A stretch of 64,000 bases of DNA from JBHJHP01 sp042219825 (GTDB taxonomy: Bacteria > Bacteroidota > Bacteroidia > Bacteroidales > UBA5342), in assembly GCF_042219825.1 (NCBI RefSeq), contig NZ_JBHJHQ010000009.1, forward strand, positions 62,001 through 126,000. Direction: 5' to 3'. Under the pieces are notes generated by a model that was given only the letters and a program-made list of their open reading frames with translations, searched no databases and was not told the DNA's origin. Positions 9,325-18,054 of the stretch are shown piece after piece. Made by a program: the position numbers and the translations under genes. How positions within the stretch are numbered: position 1 is the stretch's first letter; the number at the start of each line of letters is the position of its first letter.

Positions 9325-9441
9325 TTATCCCTGACGTTGTTTAAACTTGGGATTCTTTTTATTAATTACATACAGACGCCCTTTTCTCCTTACGATCTTA
9401 CATTCGGGTGAGCGTTTCTTAACTGATGCTCTAACTTTCAT
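9325..9441 (-). CDS. rpmJ: Ribosomal protein bL36, zinc-free form
   Basis: A 38-codon gene read directly from the DNA: it begins MKVRASVKKRSPECKIVRRK and ends KNPKFKQRQG. This is bL36 by length, sequence and position between infA and rpsM. Of the four zinc ligands of the canonical protein only Cys14 remains; residues 11, 27 and 33 are Ser, Asn and Phe, so it cannot form the usual zinc ribbon. Confidence 0.95.
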   Translation of the reverse strand: MKVRASVKKRSPECKIVRRKGRLYVINKKNPKFKQRQG

Positions 9442-9461
9442 CTTCCTCTATCTTTTAAAAA

Positions 9462-9680
9462 TTATTTATATCTGAATGTTATCCTCCCCTTGGTTAAATC
9501 ATAGGGAGACATTTCAACCTTAACTTTATCTCCAGGCAGTATTCTGATATAGTGCATGCGCATTTTACCAGAAATATGGGCTGTGATCACATGACCATTC
9601 TCCAGCTCAACCCGGAACATTGCGTTAGACAATGCTTCAATTATTGTACCATCTTGCTCTATAGAAGCCTGTTTGGACAT
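9462..9680 (-). CDS. infA: Translation initiation factor IF-1
   Basis: 72 residues forming a single S1/OB domain (IEALSNAMFRVELENGHVITAHISGKMR). IF-1 binds the 30S A site during initiation. Lies between map and rpmJ, 4 bp downstream of the map stop codon. Confidence 0.96.
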   Translation of the reverse strand: MSKQASIEQDGTIIEALSNAMFRVELENGHVITAHISGKMRMHYIRILPGDKVKVEMSPYDLTKGRITFRYK

Positions 9681-9684
9681 AAAT

Positions 9685-10473
9685 TTAAATTTTTATATTT
9701 CGTTCGTTTAATACTTCTTCGATATAATCAAAGGTTGATAAGATATCGGCTTTACCTTTTCTTATGGCAATGGTATGTTCAAAATGAGCCGAAGGCTGGT
9801 GATCTTTTGTGCGAATCGTCCAGTTATCACTTTCCAGAAAAATCTCTTTCTTTCCCAAGTTGATCATCGGTTCAATTGCAATTACCATACCCGATTTAAG
9901 TAGCACCCCACGTCCCTTCTGACCATAATTTGGCACTTCAGGTTTTTCGTGAAGATTTCTACCAACACCGTGTCCTACCATTTCCCGAACTACAGAATAG
10001 CCATTTTTTTCACAATGCTTCTGTATTGTATAACCTACATCTCCAAGCCTGTTTCCTGAAACTGCCATTTCAATGCCTTTATACAAGGCTTCTTTTGTTG
10101 TTCTTAGCAGTTTTTTAACTGATTCATCAACTTCTCCTACTGTAAAGGTATAAGCTGAATCGCCATAAAAACCGTTTTTAACAACACCGCAGTCCACCGA
10201 AACAATATCTCCCTCTTTTAATCTGTATTCGGAAGGTATGCCGTGCACAACCATATCATTAACGGACATACATAAGGTATTAGGAAATCCGCCATAACCT
10301 AAAAAAGCAGGTTCAGCATGGTGATCCCTGATGAATTCTTCAGCGATCCTGTCAAGCTCAAGAGTTGAAATACCCGGTTCAATACGCTTTGCAACTTCTG
10401 CGTGTGTTCTTGAAACCAAAAGGTTACTCTCCCTCAGGAGTTCTATTTCCTCGTCCGTTTTTAAATAAATCAT
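9685..10473 (-). CDS. map: Methionine aminopeptidase, type I
   Basis: 262 residues. Removes the N-terminal methionine of new proteins. The two metal-site aspartates lie in VSVDCGV and YGDSAYTF, the histidine in GHGVGRNLHEKP and the glutamates in AIEPMIN and HFEHTIAI, so the pita-bread active site is complete. It sits between secY and infA, the usual Bacteroidota position. Confidence 0.95.
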   Translation of the reverse strand: MIYLKTDEEIELLRESNLLVSRTHAEVAKRIEPGISTLELDRIAEEFIRDHHAEPAFLGYGGFPNTLCMSVNDMVVHGIPSEYRLKEGDIVSVDCGVVKNGFYGDSAYTFTVGEVDESVKKLLRTTKEALYKGIEMAVSGNRLGDVGYTIQKHCEKNGYSVVREMVGHGVGRNLHEKPEVPNYGQKGRGVLLKSGMVIAIEPMINLGKKEIFLESDNWTIRTKDHQPSAHFEHTIAIRKGKADILSTFDYIEEVLNERNIKI

Positions 10474-10485
10474 TAAAAGAACGTT

Positions 10486-11829
10486 TTAGAAGGCAGCAGC
10501 ACCACCGGTACGGCCTTTAATCCTTCCTGTCTTCATCAAACCATCGTAATGCCTCATCAACAAATGACTTTCAATCTGCTGAAGAGTATCTAAAACAACA
10601 CCAACCATGATGAGTAGTGAGGTTCCTCCATAAAAATATGCAAATTGCTGCGTAACACCAGCCATCATTGCAAATGCGGGAAGAATAGCAACACCCGCCA
10701 GGAAGAATGATCCGGGCAATGTAATTTTCGACATTACCGAATCCAGAAAATCTGCAGTCTTTTTACCTGGTTTTACGCCAGGAATAAAACCACCATTTCT
10801 CTTCATATCCTCAGCCATCTGGTTTGGATTAATCGTAATAGCAGTATAAAAATAGGTAAATGCAATAATCAGGATTGCCTGAGTTAAGTTATATACCCAT
10901 CCTAAAGGATTTGCAAATGCAGTTGCAAAAGCAGTCATACTTTCACTCTGTGAAAAACCTGCAATTGTTACCGGAAGGAACATAATTGCCTGGGCAAAAA
11001 TGATCGGCATCACACCAGCAGCATTTACCTTTAAAGGAATATACTGTCTTACACCTCCATATTGTTTATTTCCAACAATTCGTTTTGCATACTGTACAGG
11101 TACCTTTCTGGTTCCCTGAACCAAAAGAATAGAAGCACCAATTACGGCAAGCAGAACAACAAGCTCGATCAGTAACATAACCAAACCACCACCTGCTGTT
11201 TCTGTAAACCTTGAACCAACTTCACCAACAAATGCAAACGGAAGACGGGCAATGATACCAATCATAATGATCAGCGAAATACCGTTTCCAATCCCTTTAT
11301 CAGTTATCTTTTCTCCCAGCCACATAATAAACATGGTTCCGGCAGTAAGAATTATGGTTGATGATACCTTAAACCATATACCGGTCATCGCAAACGCTTC
11401 AGCCGGTAACTGGCTGTACAAATTCACAAGATATGAAGGAGCCTGTACAACAAGAATAAGGACAGTTAGATATCGTGTGATCTGATTAATTTTTCTTCTT
11501 CCACTTTCTCCTTCACGCTGCAATCTCTGGAAATAAGGTACAGCAATACCTAATAACTGGATTACAATTGAAGCCGAGATATAAGGCATGATACCTAATG
11601 CAAAGACTGATGCATTGGAGAAGGCACCTCCTGAAAACATATCAAGGATACCTAACACACCGCTCGCAGTCTGACTTTTTAATGCTTCAAGATGGGCCGG
11701 ATCAATACCTGGTAATACCACGAATGAACCAAACCTGTAAATGAGTAAGAAACCTAAAGTGGAAATAATTCGAGCTCTCAGATCCTCGATACTCCAGATA
11801 TTCTTTAATGTCTGAATTAGCTTCTTCAT
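10486..11829 (-). CDS. secY: Protein translocase subunit SecY
   Basis: 447 residues with ten predicted membrane helices. SecY is the channel for Sec-dependent export and membrane insertion. Typical features are the start ...IWSIEDLRARIISTLGFLLIYR, the plug region (SGGAFSNASVFALGIMPYISAS) and the cytosolic GTRKVPVQYAKR loop. Every signal-peptide protein of this window, including the T9SS cargo, would cross the inner membrane here. Gap to rplO only 4 bp. Confidence 0.97.
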   Translation of the reverse strand: MKKLIQTLKNIWSIEDLRARIISTLGFLLIYRFGSFVVLPGIDPAHLEALKSQTASGVLGILDMFSGGAFSNASVFALGIMPYISASIVIQLLGIAVPYFQRLQREGESGRRKINQITRYLTVLILVVQAPSYLVNLYSQLPAEAFAMTGIWFKVSSTIILTAGTMFIMWLGEKITDKGIGNGISLIIMIGIIARLPFAFVGEVGSRFTETAGGGLVMLLIELVVLLAVIGASILLVQGTRKVPVQYAKRIVGNKQYGGVRQYIPLKVNAAGVMPIIFAQAIMFLPVTIAGFSQSESMTAFATAFANPLGWVYNLTQAILIIAFTYFYTAITINPNQMAEDMKRNGGFIPGVKPGKKTADFLDSVMSKITLPGSFFLAGVAILPAFAMMAGVTQQFAYFYGGTSLLIMVGVVLDTLQQIESHLLMRHYDGLMKTGRIKGRTGGAAAF

Positions 11830-11833
11830 GAAA

Positions 11834-12280
11834 TTAAAGTTTTACAACAGTTCCGCCTGCAGCCTCTATAAGTTCTACAGCCTTTTTAGAAAATGCATGT
11901 GCAGTTACTTCTACCTTTAATGAAATAGCACCGTTTCCAAGAATTTTAACAAGATCATTCTTCGAAACCAGTCCGGCTTCCTGCAATGCCTGAATATCAA
12001 TTTTATCCAGTTTTTTTGCCTCAGCCAAGGCCTGAAGTGTATTTACATTAATACTTTTGTATTCTACACGATTGATGTTTTTGAATCCAAATTTAGGAAC
12101 ACGGCGTTGCAAAGGCATCTGTCCACCTTCAAAACCGATCTTTTTAGAATAACCGGAACGTGATTTAGCTCCTTTGTGACCACGTGTTGAAGTACCTCCA
12201 TGTCCGGAACCCTGTCCGCGACCGATACGCTTACGTGATTTGGTTGAGCCATTAGCCGGTTTTAAATTACTTAAATCCAT
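11834..12280 (-). CDS. rplO: Ribosomal protein uL15
   Basis: 148 residues; the Gly/Arg-rich N-terminus (RIGRGQGSGHGGTSTRGHKG) and the GGQMPLQRRVPKFGF motif identify uL15, a late-assembling 50S protein. Located between rpmD and secY. Confidence 0.96.
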   Translation of the reverse strand: MDLSNLKPANGSTKSRKRIGRGQGSGHGGTSTRGHKGAKSRSGYSKKIGFEGGQMPLQRRVPKFGFKNINRVEYKSINVNTLQALAEAKKLDKIDIQALQEAGLVSKNDLVKILGNGAISLKVEVTAHAFSKKAVELIEAAGGTVVKL

Positions 12281-12307
12281 TTTTATATTCTGTTAAAGGA
12301 TTATCAA

Positions 12308-12493
12308 TTACTTTACTACTTCAACCAGGTGTTTCACTTTATCTACCATCCCAAGAATTTCCGGTGTGGCATCTTTCTCAACAACCTGGTGCAATTTACG
12401 AATTCCTAAAGCCCTTAAAGTTCTGATTTGCTTTTCAGGACAATCAATTCCACTTTTGACTTGCTTGATTTTGATTTTTGCTTTTTTAGCCAT
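12308..12493 (-). CDS. rpmD: Ribosomal protein uL30
   Basis: 61 residues; KIKQVKSGIDCPEKQIRTLRALGIRKLHQ is the conserved uL30 core. Lies 12 bp after rpsE in the spc operon order. Confidence 0.95.
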   Translation of the reverse strand: MAKKAKIKIKQVKSGIDCPEKQIRTLRALGIRKLHQVVEKDATPEILGMVDKVKHLVEVVK

Positions 12494-12505
12494 CGTACCA
12501 GGTTA

Positions 12506-13024
12506 TTATCCGTTAAACACTTTATCGAGCGAAACACTGCGCAATTTTGCAACAGTTTCAGCATCTCTTAACTCCTTTAATGCCTCAATGGTAGCTTTTA
12601 CAAGGTTGTGCGGGTTTGATGAACCTTTTGACTTAGCCAAAACGTCTTTTACACCTACACTTTCAAGTACAGCACGCATCGCACCTCCTGCCTTAACACC
12701 GGTACCGTGAGACGCTGGCTTCATAAATACCGTTGCACCACCATATTTAGCAATCTGTTCGTGAGGAATGGTTCCGTTTTTAACCGGTACTTTAATCAGG
12801 TTTTTCTTTGCAGCTTCAACACCTTTTGAAATAGCTGTTGTAACCTCATTAGCTTTACCTAATCCCCATCCTACAATTCCGTTTTCATCTCCTACAACAA
12901 CAATGGCAGAAAAACTAAAGGTACGTCCACCTTTTGTTACTTTGGTAACCCTGTTGATTGCTACAAGTCTGTCTTTTAAATCAAGATCGCTTGTTGTTTT
13001 AACTTTTTGTACTAATCCTGCCAT
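12506..13024 (-). CDS. rpsE: Ribosomal protein uS5
   Basis: 172 residues. The double-stranded-RNA-binding N-terminal half (DRLVAINRVTKVTKGGRTFSFSA) and the C-terminal half (GTGVKAGGAMRAVLESVGVKDVLAKSKGSSNPHN) are both present. uS5 lines the mRNA entry site and affects decoding accuracy. Follows rplR by 5 bp. Confidence 0.96.
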   Translation of the reverse strand: MAGLVQKVKTTSDLDLKDRLVAINRVTKVTKGGRTFSFSAIVVVGDENGIVGWGLGKANEVTTAISKGVEAAKKNLIKVPVKNGTIPHEQIAKYGGATVFMKPASHGTGVKAGGAMRAVLESVGVKDVLAKSKGSSNPHNLVKATIEALKELRDAETVAKLRSVSLDKVFNG

Positions 13025-13029
13025 AGTTA

Positions 13030-13389
13030 TTAGAAATTAAGTCCTCCTTTACGTGCACCATCCGCCAGGCTCTTAACCCTTCCGTGATACAAATATCCGT
13101 TTCTGTCGAACACACATGAATCAATACCGGCTTTTGTTGCACGTTGAGCGATTAATTCACCCACAGCCGCTGCCTCTTCAATTTTAGTTTTAAACTCTTT
13201 ACCAGCCAGCTCTTTGTCAACAGACGATGCAGCAAACAATGTTTTACCTGCCAAATCATCTATTACCTGTACATAGATCTGCTTGTTACTTCTAAAGACT
13301 GTAAGACGTGGCCTTTCAGCTGTACCGGAAACAATCTTCCTAACACGTCTTTTTATTCTTTCTCTTCTTTTAACTTTATCAAATGCCAT
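13030..13389 (-). CDS. rplR: Ribosomal protein uL18
   Basis: 119 residues; binds 5S rRNA. The core (RLTVFRSNKQIYVQVIDD, VFDRNGYLYHGRVKSLADGARKGGLNF) is typical. Between rplF and rpsE. Confidence 0.95.
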   Translation of the reverse strand: MAFDKVKRRERIKRRVRKIVSGTAERPRLTVFRSNKQIYVQVIDDLAGKTLFAASSVDKELAGKEFKTKIEEAAAVGELIAQRATKAGIDSCVFDRNGYLYHGRVKSLADGARKGGLNF

Positions 13390-13407
13390 AGTTTCCTTGT
13401 TTAACGG

Positions 13408-13959
13408 TTACACTTTAGCAGATTTACCAGCCTTACGACGAATATGTTCACCTTTAAACCTGATACCTTTTCCTTTATAAGGTTCCGGTTTACGGAATGA
13501 ACGAATCTTGGCTGCTACCTGTCCAATAAGTTGTTTATCACAGCTTTCAAGTGTTATCAAAGGATTTTGGTTCCTTTCACTTTTAGTTTCTAACTTAACT
13601 TCTCCCGGAAGTTCGAGATAGATGTTGTGAGAATAACCTAATGATAATTCAAGAATCTGACCCTGATTTGAGGCTCTGTAACCTACACCAACCAGTTCAA
13701 GTTCTTTTTTATAACCTTCAGAAACTCCAACGATCATATTATTAATGAGAGATCTTGATAAACCATGTAATGCTTTATCCTGTTTCTCTTCAGTTGCTCT
13801 ATCTAACACAACCTGGTTACCATCAACCTGTACGCTGATACTCGGCTTTAAGGTTTGCGTCAATTCTCCTTTGGGCCCTTTAACAGTAATATCGCTATCT
13901 TTAACGGTTACTGTTACGCCAGCTGGTATATCTATCGGTGCTTTTCCTATTCGTGACAT
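13408..13959 (-). CDS. rplF: Ribosomal protein uL6
   Basis: 183 residues with two tandem L6 repeats; the start MSRIGKAPIDIPAGVTV and the end KPEPYKGKGIRFKGEHIRRKAGKS are diagnostic. uL6 lies near the factor-binding site of the 50S subunit. Unlike its neighbours the start codon is preceded by a full Shine-Dalgarno sequence (see 13967-13973). Confidence 0.96.
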   Translation of the reverse strand: MSRIGKAPIDIPAGVTVTVKDSDITVKGPKGELTQTLKPSISVQVDGNQVVLDRATEEKQDKALHGLSRSLINNMIVGVSEGYKKELELVGVGYRASNQGQILELSLGYSHNIYLELPGEVKLETKSERNQNPLITLESCDKQLIGQVAAKIRSFRKPEPYKGKGIRFKGEHIRRKAGKSAKV

Positions 13960-13966
13960 TGAAAAT

Positions 13967-13973
13967 CCTCCTT
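13967..13973 (-). promoter_or_regulatory. Canonical Shine-Dalgarno site of rplF
   Basis: AAGGAGG on the minus strand, 7 nt before the rplF ATG, lying in the short rpsH-rplF gap. It is a seven-base match to the 16S tail at ideal spacing. The other starts of the cluster that I inspected lack one this strong; rplW has a weaker AGGAG. Confidence 0.8.
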
Positions 13974-13975
13974 AA

Positions 13976-14371
13976 TTAATAAACAAAGCATAAGACTTCA
14001 CCACCAATGCGCTTTGCACGGGCTTCTTTGTCAGTTAATACACCCTGCGAAGTAGATAAAATCGCAATACCCAAACCATTTAAAACCCGTGGTACTTCAC
14101 GGTAACTAGTATACTTACGTAAACCCGGACGGCTGACACGCTTAATTGCTTTAATTGCGTTAACCTTAGTTTCCGGATCGTACTTGAGGGCGATTTTAAT
14201 TATACCCTGTAATCCATCATCTATAAACTTGTAGTTTAAGATGTAACCTTTGTCGTATAAAATCTTGGTCATCTCCCTTTTCAGGTTCGATCCCGGGATT
14301 TCTACAACCCTGTGTTTTGCCATAATTGCGTTCCTGATTCTTGTCAGGAAATCTGCTATTGAATCTGTCAT
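13976..14371 (-). CDS. rpsH: Ribosomal protein uS8
   Basis: 131 residues; DSIADFLTRIRNAIMAKH start and the C-terminal VLTDKEARAKRIGGEVLCFVY motif identify uS8, a 30S central-domain protein that represses spc translation in E. coli. Located between rpsN and rplF. Confidence 0.96.
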   Translation of the reverse strand: MTDSIADFLTRIRNAIMAKHRVVEIPGSNLKREMTKILYDKGYILNYKFIDDGLQGIIKIALKYDPETKVNAIKAIKRVSRPGLRKYTSYREVPRVLNGLGIAILSTSQGVLTDKEARAKRIGGEVLCFVY

Positions 14372-14434
14372 ACTACATTAAATTAAATTGATCCCGATTA
14401 TCGGGACAATATTTAACTAACTCTCATTTCTTTT

Positions 14435-14704
14435 TTACCAGCTTGCTTTTTTAACACCCGGAATAAGTCCTGCAGCAGCCATTTCGCGGAACTGAATCCT
14501 TGAAATACCAAACTGACGCATATACCCTTTTGGACGGCCTGTTAATTTGCATCTGTTATGTAATCTTACGGGCGATGAATTTTTAGGTAATTTTTGTAAC
14601 CCTACGAAATCGCCTTCGGCTTTAAGTCTTTCACGTTTTGCGGCGTACTTTGCATTCATTTTTGCGCGTTTCACCTCACGTGCTTTCATTGATTCCTTAG
14701 CCAT
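14435..14704 (-). CDS. rpsN: Ribosomal protein uS14, zinc-free form
   Basis: 89 residues. The conserved end (RLHNRCKLTGRPKGYMRQFGISRIQFREMA) identifies uS14. It is the longer C-minus form, without the paired CxxC motifs of zinc-binding uS14. Between rplE and rpsH; together with uS4 and bL36 it makes three zinc-free proteins in one cluster. Confidence 0.95.
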   Translation of the reverse strand: MAKESMKAREVKRAKMNAKYAAKRERLKAEGDFVGLQKLPKNSSPVRLHNRCKLTGRPKGYMRQFGISRIQFREMAAAGLIPGVKKASW

Positions 14705-14719
14705 TGATCTTTCTCTTTA

Positions 14720-15268
14720 TTATTTTTTCTTAAATGGTAAACCAAACTCTTTCAGTAAAGCAAATGCTTCCTCATCTGTTGCGGCGGAAGTCACAAAAGT
14801 AATATTCATACCGAGAATTTTGCTTATACCGTCGATATTAATTTCTGGAAAGATAATTTGTTCCTCAATTCCGAGTGTATAGTTACCTTTTCCGTCAAGT
14901 TTACTTTTAATACCCTGAAAGTCGCGGATACGAGGCAAAGCCACACGAATCAGTCTTTCAAGGAATTCATACATCTTTTCGCGACGCAATGTTACCCGTA
15001 CCCCAATCGGCATCTTCTTCCTTAATTTAAAGTTAGAAATGTCTTTTGTTGAATAGGTAGCTACAGCTTTCTGACCGGTAATGTTGGTTAATTCAGCTAT
15101 AGCAACATCAATGAGTTTTTTGTCAGCAATCGCTGATCCCATACCCATGTTGATCACGATTTTTTCTAATTTAGGCACCTGCATCACGCTTTTGTACCCA
15201 AACTCTTTTTTCAATGCCGGAGTAATTCGTTCGGCATAATCCTTTTTAAGTGCTACAGTATAGCTCAT
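14720..15268 (-). CDS. rplE: Ribosomal protein uL5
   Basis: 182 residues; 5S-rRNA-binding protein of the central protuberance. MQVPKLEKIVINMGMG, the GVRVTLRREKMYEFLERL helix and the FPEINIDG end are typical. Its ATG overlaps the rplX stop codon by one base (TAATG), which suggests translational coupling. Confidence 0.96.
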   Translation of the reverse strand: MSYTVALKKDYAERITPALKKEFGYKSVMQVPKLEKIVINMGMGSAIADKKLIDVAIAELTNITGQKAVATYSTKDISNFKLRKKMPIGVRVTLRREKMYEFLERLIRVALPRIRDFQGIKSKLDGKGNYTLGIEEQIIFPEINIDGISKILGMNITFVTSAATDEEAFALLKEFGLPFKKK

Positions 15269-15588
15269 TACTTAATTTCCTCCCCAGATTTTTTAGAATA
15301 ACGCACTAGTTTACCTTTGTCATTCAGACGGCGACCGATTCTGGTTGGATTACCTGAAGGATCTACGACATTAAGCTTGGAAATATTGACCGGGGCTTCT
15401 TTCTTAATGATTCCACCCTGAGGACTTTCTGCGTTTGGTTTTGTATGCTTTGAAACCATGTTCACACCTTCAACGATGGCACGGCCTTCTTTTACGTTAA
15501 CCTCAAGCACACGTCCTTTTTTCCCTTTATCTTCTCCAGAATTTACAAAAACTGTGTCGCCTTTTTTGATATGTAATTTCTTAGACAT
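15268..15588 (-). CDS. rplX: Ribosomal protein uL24
   Basis: 106 residues with an N-terminal KOW domain (IKKGDTVFVNSGEDKGKKGRVLEV); a 50S assembly initiator near the exit tunnel. Shares one base with rplE (TAATG). Confidence 0.95.
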   Translation of the reverse strand: MSKKLHIKKGDTVFVNSGEDKGKKGRVLEVNVKEGRAIVEGVNMVSKHTKPNAESPQGGIIKKEAPVNISKLNVVDPSGNPTRIGRRLNDKGKLVRYSKKSGEEIK

Positions 15589-15605
15589 TGTCTTGCATTT
15601 AAAAA

Positions 15606-15971
15606 TTAAAGTACTTCAGGTGCCAGAGAAACAATTTTCATGTTTTTAGCTCTCACTTCACGAGCTACAGGACCGAAAATACGGCTACCTCTCATTTCAC
15701 CTACATTATTAAGCAATACACATGCATTATCATCGAAGCGAATGTATGAACCATCCTGACGGCGCACTTCCTTTTTTGTTCTTACAATAATGGCCTTACT
15801 TACTGTACCTTTTTTAAGGTCGCTTGAAGGAATAGCGCTTTTTACTGTAACAACAATTGTATCACCTACCGATGCATATCGTTTTCCGGTTCCACCGAGT
15901 ACGCGGATACAAAGAGCTTCTTTTGCACCACTGTTATCGGCTACTGTAAGTCTGCTTTCTTGCTGTATCAT
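15606..15971 (-). CDS. rplN: Ribosomal protein uL14
   Basis: 121 residues; MIQQESRLTVADNSGAKEALCIRVLGG start, and FGPVAREVRAKNMKIVSLAPEVL end. uL14 contacts the 30S subunit and binds RsfS in other bacteria. Only 2 bp after rpsQ. Confidence 0.96.
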   Translation of the reverse strand: MIQQESRLTVADNSGAKEALCIRVLGGTGKRYASVGDTIVVTVKSAIPSSDLKKGTVSKAIIVRTKKEVRRQDGSYIRFDDNACVLLNNVGEMRGSRIFGPVAREVRAKNMKIVSLAPEVL

Positions 15972-15973
15972 GA

Positions 15974-16237
15974 TTACTTAGCTCTTTCGATTATTTCTAC
16001 TAATCTCCATTTTTTTGTCTTACTCAATGGCCTGGTTTCCATAATTTTTACGGTATCACCAATACCACAGGTATTCTCTTCGTCGTGTGCATGGTATTTC
16101 TTTGTCTTGTTCACAAATTTACCATAGATGGGGTGTTTTTCTTTCCATTTTACAGCTACAACAACGGTCTTATCCATCTTGTCGCTAACAACAACACCTA
16201 CACGCTCTTTACGGATATTTCTTTTAACTTCTTCCAT
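15974..16237 (-). CDS. rpsQ: Ribosomal protein uS17
   Basis: 87 residues, one OB fold (RVGVVVSDKMDKTVVVAVKWKEKHPIYGK). Early-binding 16S rRNA protein. Between rpmC and rplN. Confidence 0.95.
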   Translation of the reverse strand: MEEVKRNIRKERVGVVVSDKMDKTVVVAVKWKEKHPIYGKFVNKTKKYHAHDEENTCGIGDTVKIMETRPLSKTKKWRLVEIIERAK

Positions 16238-16245
16238 CAGTCAAA

Positions 16246-16446
16246 CTATTTTACTTCGTTAATTTCACGCAGACGGAGCTCTGTTTTAATACGGGCTATT
16301 GTCTTGCGACTTTCTTTAATTTTTGATGGATTATCTAAAGGAGAAATGCTGTGGTTAATCTTCATCTTGGCAAGATTGTCCACTTCAGTTTCCAAACGTT
16401 CCTGTAACTCCTTTGATTCTAAATCTTTTAATTCCCTCGCTTTCAT
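16246..16446 (-). CDS. rpmC: Ribosomal protein uL29
   Basis: 66 residues, two-helix protein (MKARELKDLESKELQERL ... SRKTIARIKTELRLREI). Exit-tunnel rim protein. Between rplP and rpsQ. Confidence 0.94.
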   Translation of the reverse strand: MKARELKDLESKELQERLETEVDNLAKMKINHSISPLDNPSKIKESRKTIARIKTELRLREINEVK

Positions 16447-16460
16447 TTCTAATTAGTCAT

Positions 16461-16883
16461 TTAATTTTGAACATAATCGCGGCGAACCACAAACTTTGTT
16501 GTAACAGGAAGCTTCTGAGCTGCAAGACGCAATGCCTCTTTAGCTACATCAAAAGGTACACCTTCAACTTCAATGATAATTCTACCTGGAGTAACAGGTG
16601 CAACAAAACCTTCCGGAGAACCTTTACCTTTACCCATCCTTACCTCTGCAGGCTTTTTAGTAATGGGCTTATCGGGAAATACACGAATCCATATCTGACC
16701 TTGTCTTTGCATGTAACGTGTAACAGCTACCCTTGCTGCTTCTATCTGACGACCAGTAAGCCATTTTGATTGTAATGATTTGATTCCGAAAGAACCAAAG
16801 GCCAGCTGGTTTCCCCGCTGTGCATTACCTTTCATTTTGCCTTTCTGCTGTCTTCTAAACTTTGTCTTTTTTGGTTGTAACAT
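16461..16883 (-). CDS. rplP: Ribosomal protein uL16
   Basis: 140 residues; MLQPKKTKFRRQQKGKMKGNA start and the GKGSPEGFVAPVTPGRIIIEV motif that reaches the peptidyl-transferase region. Between rpsC and rpmC. Confidence 0.96.
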   Translation of the reverse strand: MLQPKKTKFRRQQKGKMKGNAQRGNQLAFGSFGIKSLQSKWLTGRQIEAARVAVTRYMQRQGQIWIRVFPDKPITKKPAEVRMGKGKGSPEGFVAPVTPGRIIIEVEGVPFDVAKEALRLAAQKLPVTTKFVVRRDYVQN

Positions 16884-16909
16884 CGTTTTCTGATTTCAAT
16901 AGTTAACGA

Positions 16910-17611
16910 TTACTTTCTCTTTTTACGGAACTTACGTCCTCCGGCATTCTCTTTAGCTACAGTGAAGTTTGGAGAAAGGTCTCTCTTACCATAAACTTCA
17001 CCTTTGCAAATCCATACCTTAATACCGATTAATCCCGTTTTAGTTAACGCTTCTGCCTGAGCAAAATCGACGTCAGCCCTGAAAGTATGCAAAGGTATAC
17101 GGCCCTCCTTGTATGTTTCAGAGCGTGCCATCTCTGCACCATTCAAACGTCCTGAGATCTGAACCTTAATTCCTTCAGCACCCATACGCATTGCCGATGC
17201 AATAGCCATTTTAATGGCACGACGATAAGCTATCCTTCCTTCGAGCTGGCGAGCTATGTTGTTTCCAACGATAATAGCATCTAATTCAGGACGCTTAACT
17301 TCAAAAATATTTATCTGAACTTCTTTATCAGTAATCTTTTTAAGCTCTTCTTTCAGTTTGTCAACTTCCTGACCACCTTTACCAATAATAATACCCGGAC
17401 GGGCAGTACATACAGTAATGGTAATGAGCTTAAGAGTTCTTTCAATTACAATCTTAGAAACACTTGCCTTTGCCAGACGAGCATTGAGGTATTTACGAAG
17501 CTTTGTATCCTCTACAATCTTATCTCCGTAGTCATTACCTCCGAACCAGTTCGAGTCCCAGCCTCTAATGATTCCTAACCTGTTACTTATCGGATTTACT
17601 TTCTGTCCCAT
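16910..17611 (-). CDS. rpsC: Ribosomal protein uS3
   Basis: 233 residues. A type-II KH domain with GIIIGKGG lies near residues 64-71 and the S3 C-terminal domain follows. Part of the mRNA entry tunnel. The frame stays open up to 17647, but the start is placed at 17611 because MGQKVNPISNRLG is the invariant uS3 N-terminus; the longer version would overlap rplV. Confidence 0.95.
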   Translation of the reverse strand: MGQKVNPISNRLGIIRGWDSNWFGGNDYGDKIVEDTKLRKYLNARLAKASVSKIVIERTLKLITITVCTARPGIIIGKGGQEVDKLKEELKKITDKEVQINIFEVKRPELDAIIVGNNIARQLEGRIAYRRAIKMAIASAMRMGAEGIKVQISGRLNGAEMARSETYKEGRIPLHTFRADVDFAQAEALTKTGLIGIKVWICKGEVYGKRDLSPNFTVAKENAGGRKFRKKRK

Positions 17612-17618
17612 TTGGCAA

Positions 17619-18026
17619 TTAATTTTGTGTTTCTTCTTTACTGTCAACTACTAAGGTTACGTGGTTTGAACGCTTCCTGATACGGTAAGCTCTTCCCTGA
17701 GGAGCAGGACGGAGTCTTTTCAGTACTCTTCCTGAATCAACCATAACCTCTTTTACAAAAAGGTTACTGTCCTCAACACGCACACCTTCATTTTTTTGTT
17801 CCCAGTTTGCGATAGCTGAACGGAGTAACTTCTCCATTCTGTTGGAAGCTTCCTTAGATGAAAACCGCAGGACATCCAAAGCTTTGTTCACTTCCATGCC
17901 ACGGATCATATCGGCAACCAGCCTCATTTTCCTTGGAGAAGTAGGAACATTATTAAGCTTGGCAAAACTTACCTGCTTTTTTGCTTCCTTTATTTTTTCG
18001 GCTCTTATTCTTTTTCGTGCACCCAT
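17619..18026 (-). CDS. rplV: Ribosomal protein uL22
   Basis: 135 residues; the core (VPTSPRKMRLVADMIRGMEVNKALDVL) and the tunnel-lining hairpin (RVLKRLRPAPQGRAYRIRKR) identify uL22. The N-terminus carries a slightly longer basic helix than the E. coli protein. Between rpsS and rpsC. Confidence 0.95.
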   Translation of the reverse strand: MGARKRIRAEKIKEAKKQVSFAKLNNVPTSPRKMRLVADMIRGMEVNKALDVLRFSSKEASNRMEKLLRSAIANWEQKNEGVRVEDSNLFVKEVMVDSGRVLKRLRPAPQGRAYRIRKRSNHVTLVVDSKEETQN

Positions 18027-18054
18027 TTTCTCTGATTTTTACTAGTTATTGCGC

